Positions 1 through 5,841 of a stretch of DNA of 6,659 nt are shown here, one piece after another. Positions within the stretch are counted from its first letter, which is position 1, and each line of letters opens with the position of its first letter. Source of the DNA: Burkholderiaceae bacterium (GTDB lineage Bacteria > Pseudomonadota > Gammaproteobacteria > Burkholderiales > Burkholderiaceae). The stretch spans positions 1 to 6,659 of the forward strand of contig CANGWT010000093.1 in assembly GCA_947457745.1 (NCBI GenBank). Direction: 5' to 3'. The position numbers and the translations under genes are program-made. The notes under the pieces were generated by a model. The model was not told the DNA's origin and made no database searches. It saw only the letters and a program-made list of their open reading frames with translations.

Positions 1-845
1 CGACGTTCTTTTTGAACGCGTTGACCGGTCAGCAACATTTGACTGTCGGGGAAATTGAGCTTAAAGACACGTGCAGCATCGTTGCTAAGATCAGTCATAC
101 CCAGCTTCTCATAGGACTTCGTGAGAAGGTAGAGTGCTTCCTCAACAGCCGGCGCGCGATCATAATCTCGAATCACGAGCTGAGCTCTATTGGCAGCGGC
201 TAAATAGGCACCGCGTTGATAGTAGAAGCGAGCCACAATGACATCTGCCTCTGCTAATGAATTTACGATATAGCGCATCCGATCTAAAGAGTCGGGGGCA
301 TATTTGCTATTAGGAAAACGCTCAACGACAACCTTGAAAGACTCAAAGGCTTCTTTAGCTGCCTTTGGATCACGCTCGCTTAAATCTTGCCCTGTAAATT
401 TACCGAGCCAACCCAAATCATCATTAAAGCTGATTAAGCCTTTGAGGTAGTAGCCGTAATCTAAGTTAGGGCTACCTTGATGCAGCTTAATAAATCGATC
501 TATAGCAACTTGGGCTTGGGCTTGCTCTTGTGCTTTCCAGTAGCAGAAGGCAGCATTAATTTGTGCCTGCTGAGAATAAGGTCCAAAAGGGAAGCGACCC
601 TCTAGTTTTTCAAAATACTTGCCGCACTTTGCATAGTCAGCATCTTTAAGTTTGTCAGTGGCTTCGGAATAGAGTTTTGATTCTGACCAAGTATCAGTTT
701 CATCTTTTTGGCCATCACTTGCACATCCACTTAGGACAAGGCAAGCAGCACTAGCGCTGACAAAGAGAGAAATAAGGGATTTTCTGGAAGATGCCCCAAG
801 GATAGCTGCAAGCCTTAAACTGGCGTCTGTAATAACGTCCGACAT
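1..845 (-). CDS. bamD: BamD, outer-membrane protein assembly lipoprotein (3' end outside window)
   Basis: BamD is the essential lipoprotein of the BAM complex; anchored in the inner leaflet of the outer membrane, it helps BamA insert beta-barrel proteins. Reading the minus strand from ATG at 845 gives 281 codons without a stop before the left edge. A hydrophobic stretch ends in the lipobox LVLSGC, making Cys41 the lipidated residue, followed by Ala-Ser. The mature part is helical and TPR-like, with the BamD hallmarks RFPFGPYSQQ (residues 84-93) and AIDRFI (114-119) and a later FPNS motif, all aligning with remembered E. coli BamD. By family length (about 245-290) only the extreme C-terminus should be missing. 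The signal peptide is unusually long (40 residues). An upstream in-frame ATG at 872 has a better Shine-Dalgarno (GGGAG, 882-886) and would lengthen it to 49 residues and overlap rluD. The gene diverges from rluD, as in E. coli. Identity is secure; the start is not. Confidence 0.95.
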   Translation of the reverse strand, partial: MSDVITDASLRLAAILGASSRKSLISLFVSASAACLVLSGCASDGQKDETDTWSESKLYSEATDKLKDADYAKCGKYFEKLEGRFPFGPYSQQAQINAAFCYWKAQEQAQAQVAIDRFIKLHQGSPNLDYGYYLKGLISFNDDLGWLGKFTGQDLSERDPKAAKEAFESFKVVVERFPNSKYAPDSLDRMRYIVNSLAEADVIVARFYYQRGAYLAAANRAQLVIRDYDRAPAVEEALYLLTKSYEKLGMTDLSNDAARVFKLNFPDSQMLLTGQRVQKER

Positions 846-850
846 AACTA

Positions 851-861
851 AAAGGCTCTTT
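851..861. promoter_or_regulatory. Back-to-back ribosome binding sites of bamD and rluD
   Basis: The gap between the divergent starts holds AAAGG at 851-855, ten bases before the rluD GTG. Next to it on the other strand is AAAGAG (plus-strand 856-861), ten bases before the bamD ATG at 845. Together they form an imperfect palindrome. Both sites are weak, so each supports its start only modestly. If bamD actually starts at 872, the minus-strand half is not a ribosome binding site. Confidence 0.4.
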
Positions 862-865
862 AAGC

Positions 866-1909
866 GTGGCATTGCCGCATACTCCCGATTCGAATCCCAT
901 TGATTATATCGATGATGAAGATTTCATAGCCCTAGAAGTTCCTCCTGAGGTGAGTGGAGAGCGTTTGGATAAGTTTCTTGGAGGCGCTTTGCCTGATTAT
1001 TCCCGCAATCGCCTCAAATCTTGGGTTGAGGCTGGTGCGGTAATGGTAGATGGGAAAGTTACTAAAGTCCGTCATTTACTTCGTGGGAGCGAGAGTATTA
1101 AAGTGTTTCCACAAGAAATGCCTGAACAGTTCGCTTTTTCCCCCGAAAATATCGCGCTAGATGTTGTTTATGAAGATGACTCCATTATTGTGCTCAATAA
1201 ACCTGCTGGACTCGTGGTTCATCCCGCAGCTGGTAATTGGACGGGGACCTTATTAAATGCCTTGCTGTATCGCTTTCCAGAGCTCAAGCAGCTTCCAAGA
1301 GCAGGAATTGTCCATCGCCTGGATAAAGATACCTCTGGATTAATGGTGGTTGCCAGAACAGATATTGCCCAAACCTCACTGGTAAGGCAACTTCAAGAGC
1401 GAACAGTTGGGCGACGTTACCTATCTTGGGTATGGGGTGATGCTCCCACACAAGGCAAGGTACTGGCAACGGTTGGTCGAGATCAGCGTGATCGACTCAA
1501 AATGGCCGCCGGTTCTGCTCAAGGTAAACCTGCTGCTACCTTATTTCGGCGCTTAGCCAAAGGCAGCTTTGACCAAAGTTCAGTTGCCTTGCTGGAGTGC
1601 CGCTTAGAGACTGGCCGCACCCATCAAATTCGGGTTCATCTAGAGTCTTTGGGTTTCCCTCTTTTAGGTGATCCGGTCTACCGCAAGAGGACTCCTGGAG
1701 CGGCTAAATCATTGCCTTTTAGTCGCCAGGCTTTACATGCATATGCCTTAAGCCTCCAGCACCCAGCAACTCAAGAAATCATGACCTGGTTTAGATTACC
1801 TCCCCAAGATTTGATTGATTTATTGCCCTTGGTGGGAATGACTGAAGCTGACTTGCCAAGAGAAGAGGTTTTAATGGCCTCCATTAAAAATGATCAACGC
1901 TCTCAATAA
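866..1909 (+). CDS. rluD: RluD, 23S rRNA pseudouridine synthase (1911/1915/1917)
   Basis: RluD converts three uridines in helix 69 of 23S rRNA to pseudouridine and supports late assembly of the 50S subunit; it acts in the cytoplasm. The 347-residue product has an N-terminal S4 RNA-binding domain (about residues 30-80, with GERLDKFL and DYSRNRLK) and then the RluA-type catalytic domain. Visible motifs are LNKPAGLVVHP (110-120), HRLDKDTSG with the catalytic Asp153, and GRTHQIRVH (250-258). RluD is preferred over RluA or RluC because of the S4 domain, the full-length match and the bamD/pgeF neighbours. The start is GTG at 866, with AAAGG ten bases upstream. The frame is closed by a stop at 845-847, and the only other nearby start is TTG at 872. 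About 20 residues precede the S4 domain. The 3' end overlaps pgeF by 20 bp, suggesting one transcript. No convincing promoter was seen upstream. Confidence 0.95.
   Translation: MALPHTPDSNPIDYIDDEDFIALEVPPEVSGERLDKFLGGALPDYSRNRLKSWVEAGAVMVDGKVTKVRHLLRGSESIKVFPQEMPEQFAFSPENIALDVVYEDDSIIVLNKPAGLVVHPAAGNWTGTLLNALLYRFPELKQLPRAGIVHRLDKDTSGLMVVARTDIAQTSLVRQLQERTVGRRYLSWVWGDAPTQGKVLATVGRDQRDRLKMAAGSAQGKPAATLFRRLAKGSFDQSSVALLECRLETGRTHQIRVHLESLGFPLLGDPVYRKRTPGAAKSLPFSRQALHAYALSLQHPATQEIMTWFRLPPQDLIDLLPLVGMTEADLPREEVLMASIKNDQRSQ
903..908 (-). promoter_or_regulatory. Candidate -10 box for bamD inside rluD
   Basis: The minus strand reads a perfect TATAAT here, within the first codons of rluD. Transcription would start near 896, giving a leader of roughly 25 or 50 nt to the two possible bamD starts, which is a sensible distance. 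No good -35 box lies 16-18 bp upstream, and there is no extended TGn. Since bamD and rluD are separated by only about 20 bp, the bamD promoter has to lie inside rluD, which makes this the best candidate. This is inference only. Confidence 0.35.
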
Positions 1910-2669
1910 AATCGAGCCAAGCTGGGCTGTGTCGCAGCAAATTCAGGCTTTTTGCAGCACCCGCCAAGGTGGCCTGAGTAAAGCACCATTTAATAGTCTT
2001 AACCTTGGACTTAATGCGGGTGATGATTCAGTAGTTGTTCTACAAAACCGTAAGATCCTTAGGTCAGCGCTACCTTCTGAGCCACTTTGGCTCAAGCAGG
2101 TTCATGGCGCCACTGTAAGTACTCCGACCTCAAGAAATGCTTTGGGCAATGGGCCATATGAGGCAGACGCCTCAGTCACCAATATCCCAAATGAGGTGCT
2201 GGCTATTCTGACTGCAGATTGTATGCCCGTGTTATTTGCAAGCAGGAGTGGTGATGTGATTGGAGCGGCTCATGCTGGTTGGCGTGGCTTAAGTAGCGGC
2301 ATTCTGGAAAAAACCATTGATGAAATGATTGTGCTATCTCCAGGCCTCACAAGGAGTGATATCAGTGCGTGGATGGGACCGGCAATTGGGTCGAGCGCAT
2401 TTGAAGTGGGCGAGGATGTTTTACAAGCGTTTTCTCAGCAGGGCCAAGGCATCTTATCCAAGGCCTTTATTCCCATTATTGAGACTCCCGGAAAGTACTT
2501 GGCCGATTTATATTTGCTCGCAAGAGATCGCTTACTTTTAATGGGTATAGAGCAAATTGATGGTGGTGAGTTTTGCACTGTTCATGATTCAGAGCGTTTC
2601 TTTTCATACCGCAGGGATAAGGTAACGGGACGCTTTGCCTCTGTCATCTGGATTTCAGAAAGAGCTTAA
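1890..2669 (+). CDS. pgeF: PgeF (YfiH), peptidoglycan editing factor
   Basis: This 259-residue protein belongs to the YfiH/DUF152 family (Cu-oxidase_4 in Pfam), long annotated as multicopper polyphenol oxidoreductase or laccase. The E. coli protein hydrolyses UDP-MurNAc carrying L-Ser misincorporated in place of L-Ala, so it proofreads cell-wall precursors in the cytoplasm; related members have purine-nucleoside activity. Family motifs are STRQGGLS near residue 23, LKQVHG with His72, LTADCMPVLF with Cys111, AAHAGWRG with His128, GPAIGSSAFEVG, and FFSYRRDKVTGR near the C-terminus. His72, Cys111 and His128 fit the family's metal-binding triad. The ATG at 1890 is the first start after an in-frame stop at 1872-1874 and lies inside the end of rluD, with no good Shine-Dalgarno, so translation is probably coupled to rluD. 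The length is normal (E. coli about 243). No blue multicopper-oxidase domains are present, so a laccase name would mislead. Confidence 0.93.
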   Translation: MINALNKIEPSWAVSQQIQAFCSTRQGGLSKAPFNSLNLGLNAGDDSVVVLQNRKILRSALPSEPLWLKQVHGATVSTPTSRNALGNGPYEADASVTNIPNEVLAILTADCMPVLFASRSGDVIGAAHAGWRGLSSGILEKTIDEMIVLSPGLTRSDISAWMGPAIGSSAFEVGEDVLQAFSQQGQGILSKAFIPIIETPGKYLADLYLLARDRLLLMGIEQIDGGEFCTVHDSERFFSYRRDKVTGRFASVIWISERA

Positions 2670-2674
2670 TCTTG

Positions 2675-2718
2675 GGGTTATTACTAGCTCTAGGGCTAGG
2701 GTTAGTGCGTATAACCCT
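2675..2718. repeat. Nested and alternative inverted repeats in the pgeF-phaC spacer
   Basis: The 97-bp spacer 2670-2766 holds GGGTTAT (2675-2681) matched by its exact complement ATAACCC (2711-2717), separated by 29 bases. Inside lies CTAGC (2684-2688) paired with GCTAG (2695-2699). A competing hairpin pairs AGGGTTA (2698-2704) with TAACCCT (2712-2718) around a 7-base loop. The two foldings exclude each other because they use the same right arm. No T-run follows, so it is not a standard intrinsic terminator. It could be a Rho-independent-like stop for rluD-pgeF, an operator, or an mRNA leader structure for phaC. A TATAAC at 2710-2715 overlaps the right arm but has no -35 partner. Confidence 0.55.
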
Positions 2719-2766
2719 TCCAGCCTGATAGATGGAGAATGGTCTCAATAACTTTACGAGAACATT

Positions 2767-4401
2767 ATGTTTGCAGGCATGAATACAGGTGTAGCGCCAT
2801 CATTGGCCCCACACCATATGGCGTTAATTCCTCCAGAACGCTTAGCGGAAATTCAAAAAGAATACTTCACTGAGTTCTCCCATCTTGCAACCAATCCTGA
2901 GGCCGTCGAAGTAAAGGATCGCCGCTTCTCTGGCAAAGCTTGGCACTCCTCATGGAGCAAAATGATTGCAGCAACCTATTTGCTGAACTCAAAGCATTTG
3001 ATTGCGCTTGCTAAAGCAGTTGATGCGGATGAAAAAACTAAGACGAAGATTTTATTCACTACAGAGCAAATGATTGATGCCTTGTCACCATCAAACTTTA
3101 TTGCAACTAATCCTGAAGTTCTTGAAAATATTATTAGCTCCCAAGGTCAGTCTATTCAAAACGGCATTGTGAATTTGCTTGGCGACCTGAAAAAAGGGAA
3201 AGTTTCTCAGACCGATGAAAGTGCTTTTGAAGTCGGCAAGAATATTGCAACAACTGCTGGTCAGGTGGTATTTCGCAACGATCTCTTTGAATTAATTCAG
3301 TACACGCCATTAACAGAGACTGTTTATGAACGCCCATATCTAATGGTGCCCCCTTGCATTAATAAGTACTACATATTGGATCTTCAGCCGGATAATTCCG
3401 TTGTCCGTTATATGGTCGAGCAGGGTCATACTGTTTTCCTGGTCTCCTGGAAAAATCCTGACGCCTCTATGTCTAAAGTGACTTGGGATGACTATGTTGG
3501 CGATGGTGTGATAAAGGCGATTGAGGTGGTGCGAGATATTGGTGGTACAGACCAAATTAACGCACTTGGTTTTTGTGTTGGGGGTACATTAACTTCTACC
3601 GCCTTAGCAGTTTTGGCAGCCCGTAAAAAAGATTACATTGCCAGTCTAACCTTGTTCACTACTCTTTTGGATTTCAGCGATACCGGCATCCTAGATGTCT
3701 TTATTGATGAGGGCATGGTGAAGTTACGCGAGAGTACTATTGGTGGCGAGGCTGGTAAATTTGGCATGATGTCAGGCTTAGAGTTGGGCAATACTTTCTC
3801 CTTCTTGCGGCCAAATGATTTGGTATGGAACTATGTTGTCGAGAACTATCTGAAAGGTAATTCACCTCCGCCGTTTGATTTACTCTATTGGAATGGAGAC
3901 TCAACCAATCTCCCTGGTCCAATGTACTGCTGGTATCTACGTCATACCTATTTGCAAAATGAATTGATCAAACCTGGCAAGCTCACCGTTTGCGGTGAAA
4001 AAGTTGACTTAGGCAAGATTACTGTTCCAGCCTATATCTATGCATCGCATGATGATCATATCGTGCCATGGAAGTCAGCTTATGAATCTACCCACATATT
4101 AAAAGGTAAGAATCGATTTGTTTTAGGTGCTTCTGGACATATTGCAGGTGTAATCAATCCGCCGGCAAAAAATAAGCGTCATTATTTTGAAAATAATAAG
4201 TTAGCCAAGACTGCAGATGAATGGTTGGCTGCAGCAAAAGATATCAAGGGTAGTTGGTGGCCTAACTACGCTAAATGGTTAGAGGAGTTTGGTGGCAAGA
4301 AGGTAAAAGCTAGCAAGACGTTTGGTAATGCACGCTACAAAAAACTAGAAGCAGCGCCTGGTAAGTACGTGAAAGAAAAAGTATCCGCAGCTGCTCAATA
4401 A
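2767..4401 (+). CDS. phaC: PhaC, class I polyhydroxyalkanoate synthase
   Basis: PhaC polymerises (R)-3-hydroxybutyryl-CoA into PHB at the granule surface, releasing CoA. The 544-residue product matches class I synthases along its length: an N-terminal PhaC_N domain (DRRFSGKAW at 51-59, TDESAFEVG at 149-157), then an alpha/beta-hydrolase core. The lipase-like box GFCVGG supplies the nucleophile Cys270; Asp430 (in HDDHIVPW) and His458 (in GASGHIAGV) complete the triad. The Cys-Asp and Asp-His spacings (160 and 28) are nearly those of C. necator PhaC1 (319/480/508, from memory). Length and the absence of phaE exclude class III. The protein starts about 49 residues later than C. necator PhaC1, lacking its PATWLEW-containing segment. 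An in-frame stop at 2749-2751 rules out extension. ATG 2767 is chosen, with a weak GAG upstream; ATG 2779 is possible. phaB follows after 21 bp, so the two are probably cotranscribed. Confidence 0.96.
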   Translation: MFAGMNTGVAPSLAPHHMALIPPERLAEIQKEYFTEFSHLATNPEAVEVKDRRFSGKAWHSSWSKMIAATYLLNSKHLIALAKAVDADEKTKTKILFTTEQMIDALSPSNFIATNPEVLENIISSQGQSIQNGIVNLLGDLKKGKVSQTDESAFEVGKNIATTAGQVVFRNDLFELIQYTPLTETVYERPYLMVPPCINKYYILDLQPDNSVVRYMVEQGHTVFLVSWKNPDASMSKVTWDDYVGDGVIKAIEVVRDIGGTDQINALGFCVGGTLTSTALAVLAARKKDYIASLTLFTTLLDFSDTGILDVFIDEGMVKLRESTIGGEAGKFGMMSGLELGNTFSFLRPNDLVWNYVVENYLKGNSPPPFDLLYWNGDSTNLPGPMYCWYLRHTYLQNELIKPGKLTVCGEKVDLGKITVPAYIYASHDDHIVPWKSAYESTHILKGKNRFVLGASGHIAGVINPPAKNKRHYFENNKLAKTADEWLAAAKDIKGSWWPNYAKWLEEFGGKKVKASKTFGNARYKKLEAAPGKYVKEKVSAAAQ

Positions 4402-4410
4402 TATTTTTAT

Positions 4411-4416
4411 AAGGGG
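4411..4416 (+). promoter_or_regulatory. Strong ribosome binding site of phaB
   Basis: AAGGGG lies six bases before the phaB ATG (4423), within a 21-bp spacer after the phaC stop. It fixes the phaB start and indicates efficient independent initiation on a phaC-phaB message. No terminator or promoter fits in the spacer. Confidence 0.7.
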
Positions 4417-4422
4417 AAATAC

Positions 4423-5163
4423 ATGTCTCAAAAGATTGCTTACGTAACTGGTGGTATGGGCGGCATTGGCACTGCTATTTGTCAGCGCCTTGCCAAGGAT
4501 GGCTTTAAGGTGATTGCTGGTTGCGGCCCGAATTCCCCTCGCAAAGATCGCTGGATTGGCGAACAAAAAGCTTTGGGTTATGACTTTATCGCTTCCGAAG
4601 GCAATGTTTCGGACTGGGATAGTACGGTTGCCGCTTTTGATAAGGTCAAGGCTGAAGTGGGGCGGGTCGATGTTTTGGTCAATAACGCCGGAATCACTAA
4701 AGACAGCGTATTTCGCAAAATGACCCCAGATCAGTGGAAAGCAGTGATTGATACCAATCTCAATTCTTTATTTAACGTCACTAAACAAGTTGTAGATGGC
4801 ATGGCTGATAACGGTTGGGGTCGTATTATCAATATCTCCTCTGTTAATGGTCAAAAGGGTCAGTTCGGCCAGTCTAACTATTCAACAGCAAAAGCGGGCC
4901 TGCACGGATTTACGATGGCCTTGTCACAAGAGCTGGCCTCTAAAGGCGTAACGGTGAATACGGTTTCCCCTGGCTATATTGGAACCGATATGGTCAAAGC
5001 CATTCGCGAAGATGTTCTTGAAAAGATTGTTGCCGGCGTTCCGGTCAAGCGCTTAGGTACTCCCGAGGAGATCGCTTCGATTTGCTGCTGGATTGCTTCT
5101 GAAGACGGCGGGTACGCTACCGGTGCTGACTTCTCCTTAAATGGCGGTCTACATACGGGCTAA
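4423..5163 (+). CDS. phaB: PhaB, NADPH-dependent acetoacetyl-CoA reductase
   Basis: PhaB reduces acetoacetyl-CoA to (R)-3-hydroxybutyryl-CoA, the monomer for PhaC. The 246-residue product is a classical short-chain dehydrogenase of the same length as C. necator PhaB1 and near-colinear with it. It has the Rossmann glycine motif TGGMGGIG (9-16), NNAG (87-90), and the catalytic residues Ser140, Tyr153 and Lys157 in the SSVNGQKGQFG...YSTAK stretch, plus VSPGYIGTDM after the active site. The segment GCGPNSPR (33-40) matches the PhaB cofactor-binding region rather than FabG, the main alternative; direct linkage to phaC supports PhaB. A strong ribosome binding site sets the start. In C. necator phaA lies between phaC and phaB; here they are adjacent, so the thiolase step must be supplied from another locus. 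Confidence 0.96.
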   Translation: MSQKIAYVTGGMGGIGTAICQRLAKDGFKVIAGCGPNSPRKDRWIGEQKALGYDFIASEGNVSDWDSTVAAFDKVKAEVGRVDVLVNNAGITKDSVFRKMTPDQWKAVIDTNLNSLFNVTKQVVDGMADNGWGRIINISSVNGQKGQFGQSNYSTAKAGLHGFTMALSQELASKGVTVNTVSPGYIGTDMVKAIREDVLEKIVAGVPVKRLGTPEEIASICCWIASEDGGYATGADFSLNGGLHTG

Positions 5164-5194
5164 ATCCCCAAAAATAGAGTTTTAGTGGTCTCCT

Positions 5195-5243
5195 CATCGG
5201 CATATTTACCTTTAGCTCAAACTAGGGATAAACTATGCCGATG
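5195..5243. repeat. Long imperfect inverted repeat in the phaB-phaR spacer
   Basis: CATCGGCATA (5195-5204) has its exact complement TATGCCGATG at 5234-5243. Pairing continues inward after one bulged base (5233): TTTA (5205-5208) with TAAA (5229-5232), a mismatch, then 5210-5215 with 5222-5227 including two G-U pairs, closing on a 6-base loop (5216-5221). That is about 20 pairs in 49 bases. No T-run follows on either strand, so it is not a standard terminator. It may act as an mRNA structure in the phaR leader, a processing barrier after phaB, or a DNA operator flanking a promoter. The rest of the spacer (5164-5194) shows only a weak A/T hairpin. Confidence 0.75.
5205..5232 (+). promoter_or_regulatory. 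Possible phaR promoter within the hairpin loop
   Basis: TTTACC (5205-5210) matches the sigma-70 -35 box at four of six positions. GATAAA (5227-5232) matches the -10 box at four of six with 16-bp spacing; TAAACT (5229-5234) at 18 bp is an alternative. Transcription would start near 5239-5241, just before the TGCATTGCA palindrome, an arrangement suited to steric autorepression. The boxes are weak and the site is inferred. Confidence 0.3.
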
Positions 5244-5244
5244 T

Positions 5245-5253
5245 TGCATTGCA
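5245..5253. promoter_or_regulatory. Putative PhaR operator, TGCATTGCA palindrome
   Basis: TGCATTGCA is a perfect palindrome around a central base, 25 bp before the phaR ATG. PhaR proteins of alphaproteobacteria are reported to bind TGC-spacer-GCA sites (as I recall, TGCRNYGCASMA in Rhodobacter sphaeroides); extending this site to 5256 matches all but one position. PhaR of C. necator is known to bind upstream of its own gene. Autoregulation through this site is a reasonable inference. I found no other TGC-N3-GCA palindrome in the spacers of this window. Confidence 0.45.
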
Positions 5254-5265
5254 GTACCAAGAGTT

Positions 5266-5270
5266 AGGAA
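5266..5270 (+). promoter_or_regulatory. Ribosome binding site that fixes the phaR start
   Basis: AGGAA sits eight bases before ATG 5279. It selects this start over the in-frame TTG at 5249, which has no ribosome binding site, falls in the palindrome, and would add ten residues absent from relatives. Confidence 0.65.
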
Positions 5271-5278
5271 AAAACTAC

Positions 5279-5839
5279 ATGGCCACACGTTCTAAAAAAG
5301 CCGGCGATAGCCGCTTAATCAAGAAGTATCCCAATCGTCGTTTATATGACACCCAAACTAGCGCCTATGTCACGCTGGCTGATATTAAAAATTTAGTAAT
5401 GGCTGGCGATGCTTTTAGTGTCGTAGATGCAAAAACTGAAGATGATTTAACTCGCAACATCTTGTTACAAATTATTCTGGAAGAAGAGGCTGGTGGGGCT
5501 CCAGTTTTTTCAACTCAAATGCTTTCTCAAATCATTCGCTTCTATGGTAATTCCATGCAAGGCTTGATGGGTAGTTATCTTGAAAAGACTATGCAATCTT
5601 TTGTGGATATTCACAATAAGTTAGGCGATCAAACTGAGGGGCTAGGTGCAGGCAGCACACCCGAGGCTTGGGCCAAGATGATGAATCTTCAAAACCCCAT
5701 GATGCAAGGTCTCATGGGCAACTATATGGAACAAAGTAAAGATTTATTTGTGAAGATGCAAGAGCAATTGCAAAATTCTCCGAACATGTTCAGTAGCTTC
5801 CCCTTTTCTGGGTCAGCCAATAAGACTGAAAAAGAATAA
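5279..5839 (+). CDS. phaR: PhaR, PHB-responsive transcriptional repressor
   Basis: PhaR represses phasin genes and its own gene; when PHB granules form, it binds the polymer and releases DNA. The 186-residue product begins MATRSKK and continues with [17 protein letters not shown] (residues 12-28), the signature of the PHB/PHA accumulation regulator DNA-binding domain (about 12-72). The C-terminal polymer-sensing part carries two related segments, at 93-115 and 142-164, each starting MQGLMG and continuing as an amphipathic helix. Length and sequence resemble C. necator PhaR (about 183 residues, from memory). ATG 5279 is preferred over TTG 5249 because of its ribosome binding site and the conserved N-terminus. 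The leader holds a long hairpin and a PhaR-like operator, consistent with autoregulation and with separate transcription from phaCB. rimO starts two bases after the stop, so the genes are probably cotranscribed. No phasin gene is in the window. Confidence 0.95.
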   Translation: MATRSKKAGDSRLIKKYPNRRLYDTQTSAYVTLADIKNLVMAGDAFSVVDAKTEDDLTRNILLQIILEEEAGGAPVFSTQMLSQIIRFYGNSMQGLMGSYLEKTMQSFVDIHNKLGDQTEGLGAGSTPEAWAKMMNLQNPMMQGLMGNYMEQSKDLFVKMQEQLQNSPNMFSSFPFSGSANKTEKE

Positions 5840-5841
5840 TT

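Noticed and set aside
12..203. 63-codon plus-strand open frame
   Set aside because: It lies antisense within the clearly coding bamD frame and resembles no known protein.
915..927. ATGAA-gat-TTCAT inverted repeat near the inferred bamD promoter
   Set aside because: Short, inside rluD coding sequence, and of a kind expected by chance.
1890..2669. Laccase annotation of the YfiH-family gene
   Set aside because: The multicopper-oxidase fold and copper motifs are absent; the His-Cys-His pattern fits PgeF.
2710..2715. TATAAC as a phaC promoter -10 box
   Set aside because: It matches five of six positions but has no -35 box at 16-18 bp and TG is one base out of place; kept only as a remark.
2772..2779. 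TGCAGGCA at the phaC start as a second PhaR site
   Set aside because: The spacer is two bases rather than three, and it lies in conserved-frame coding sequence; similar TGC/GCA pairs occur by chance elsewhere.
4345..4566. 73-codon minus-strand frame across the phaC-phaB junction
   Set aside because: It is antisense to two well-conserved genes, with no ribosome binding site or recognisable domain.
5167..5190. A/T-rich hairpin after phaB as a terminator
   Set aside because: The stem is short with a two-base bulge and few G-C pairs, and no T-run follows.
5249..5278. TTG start adding ten residues to PhaR
   Set aside because: It has no ribosome binding site and overlaps the palindrome, whereas ATG 5279 has AGGAA and the family N-terminus.
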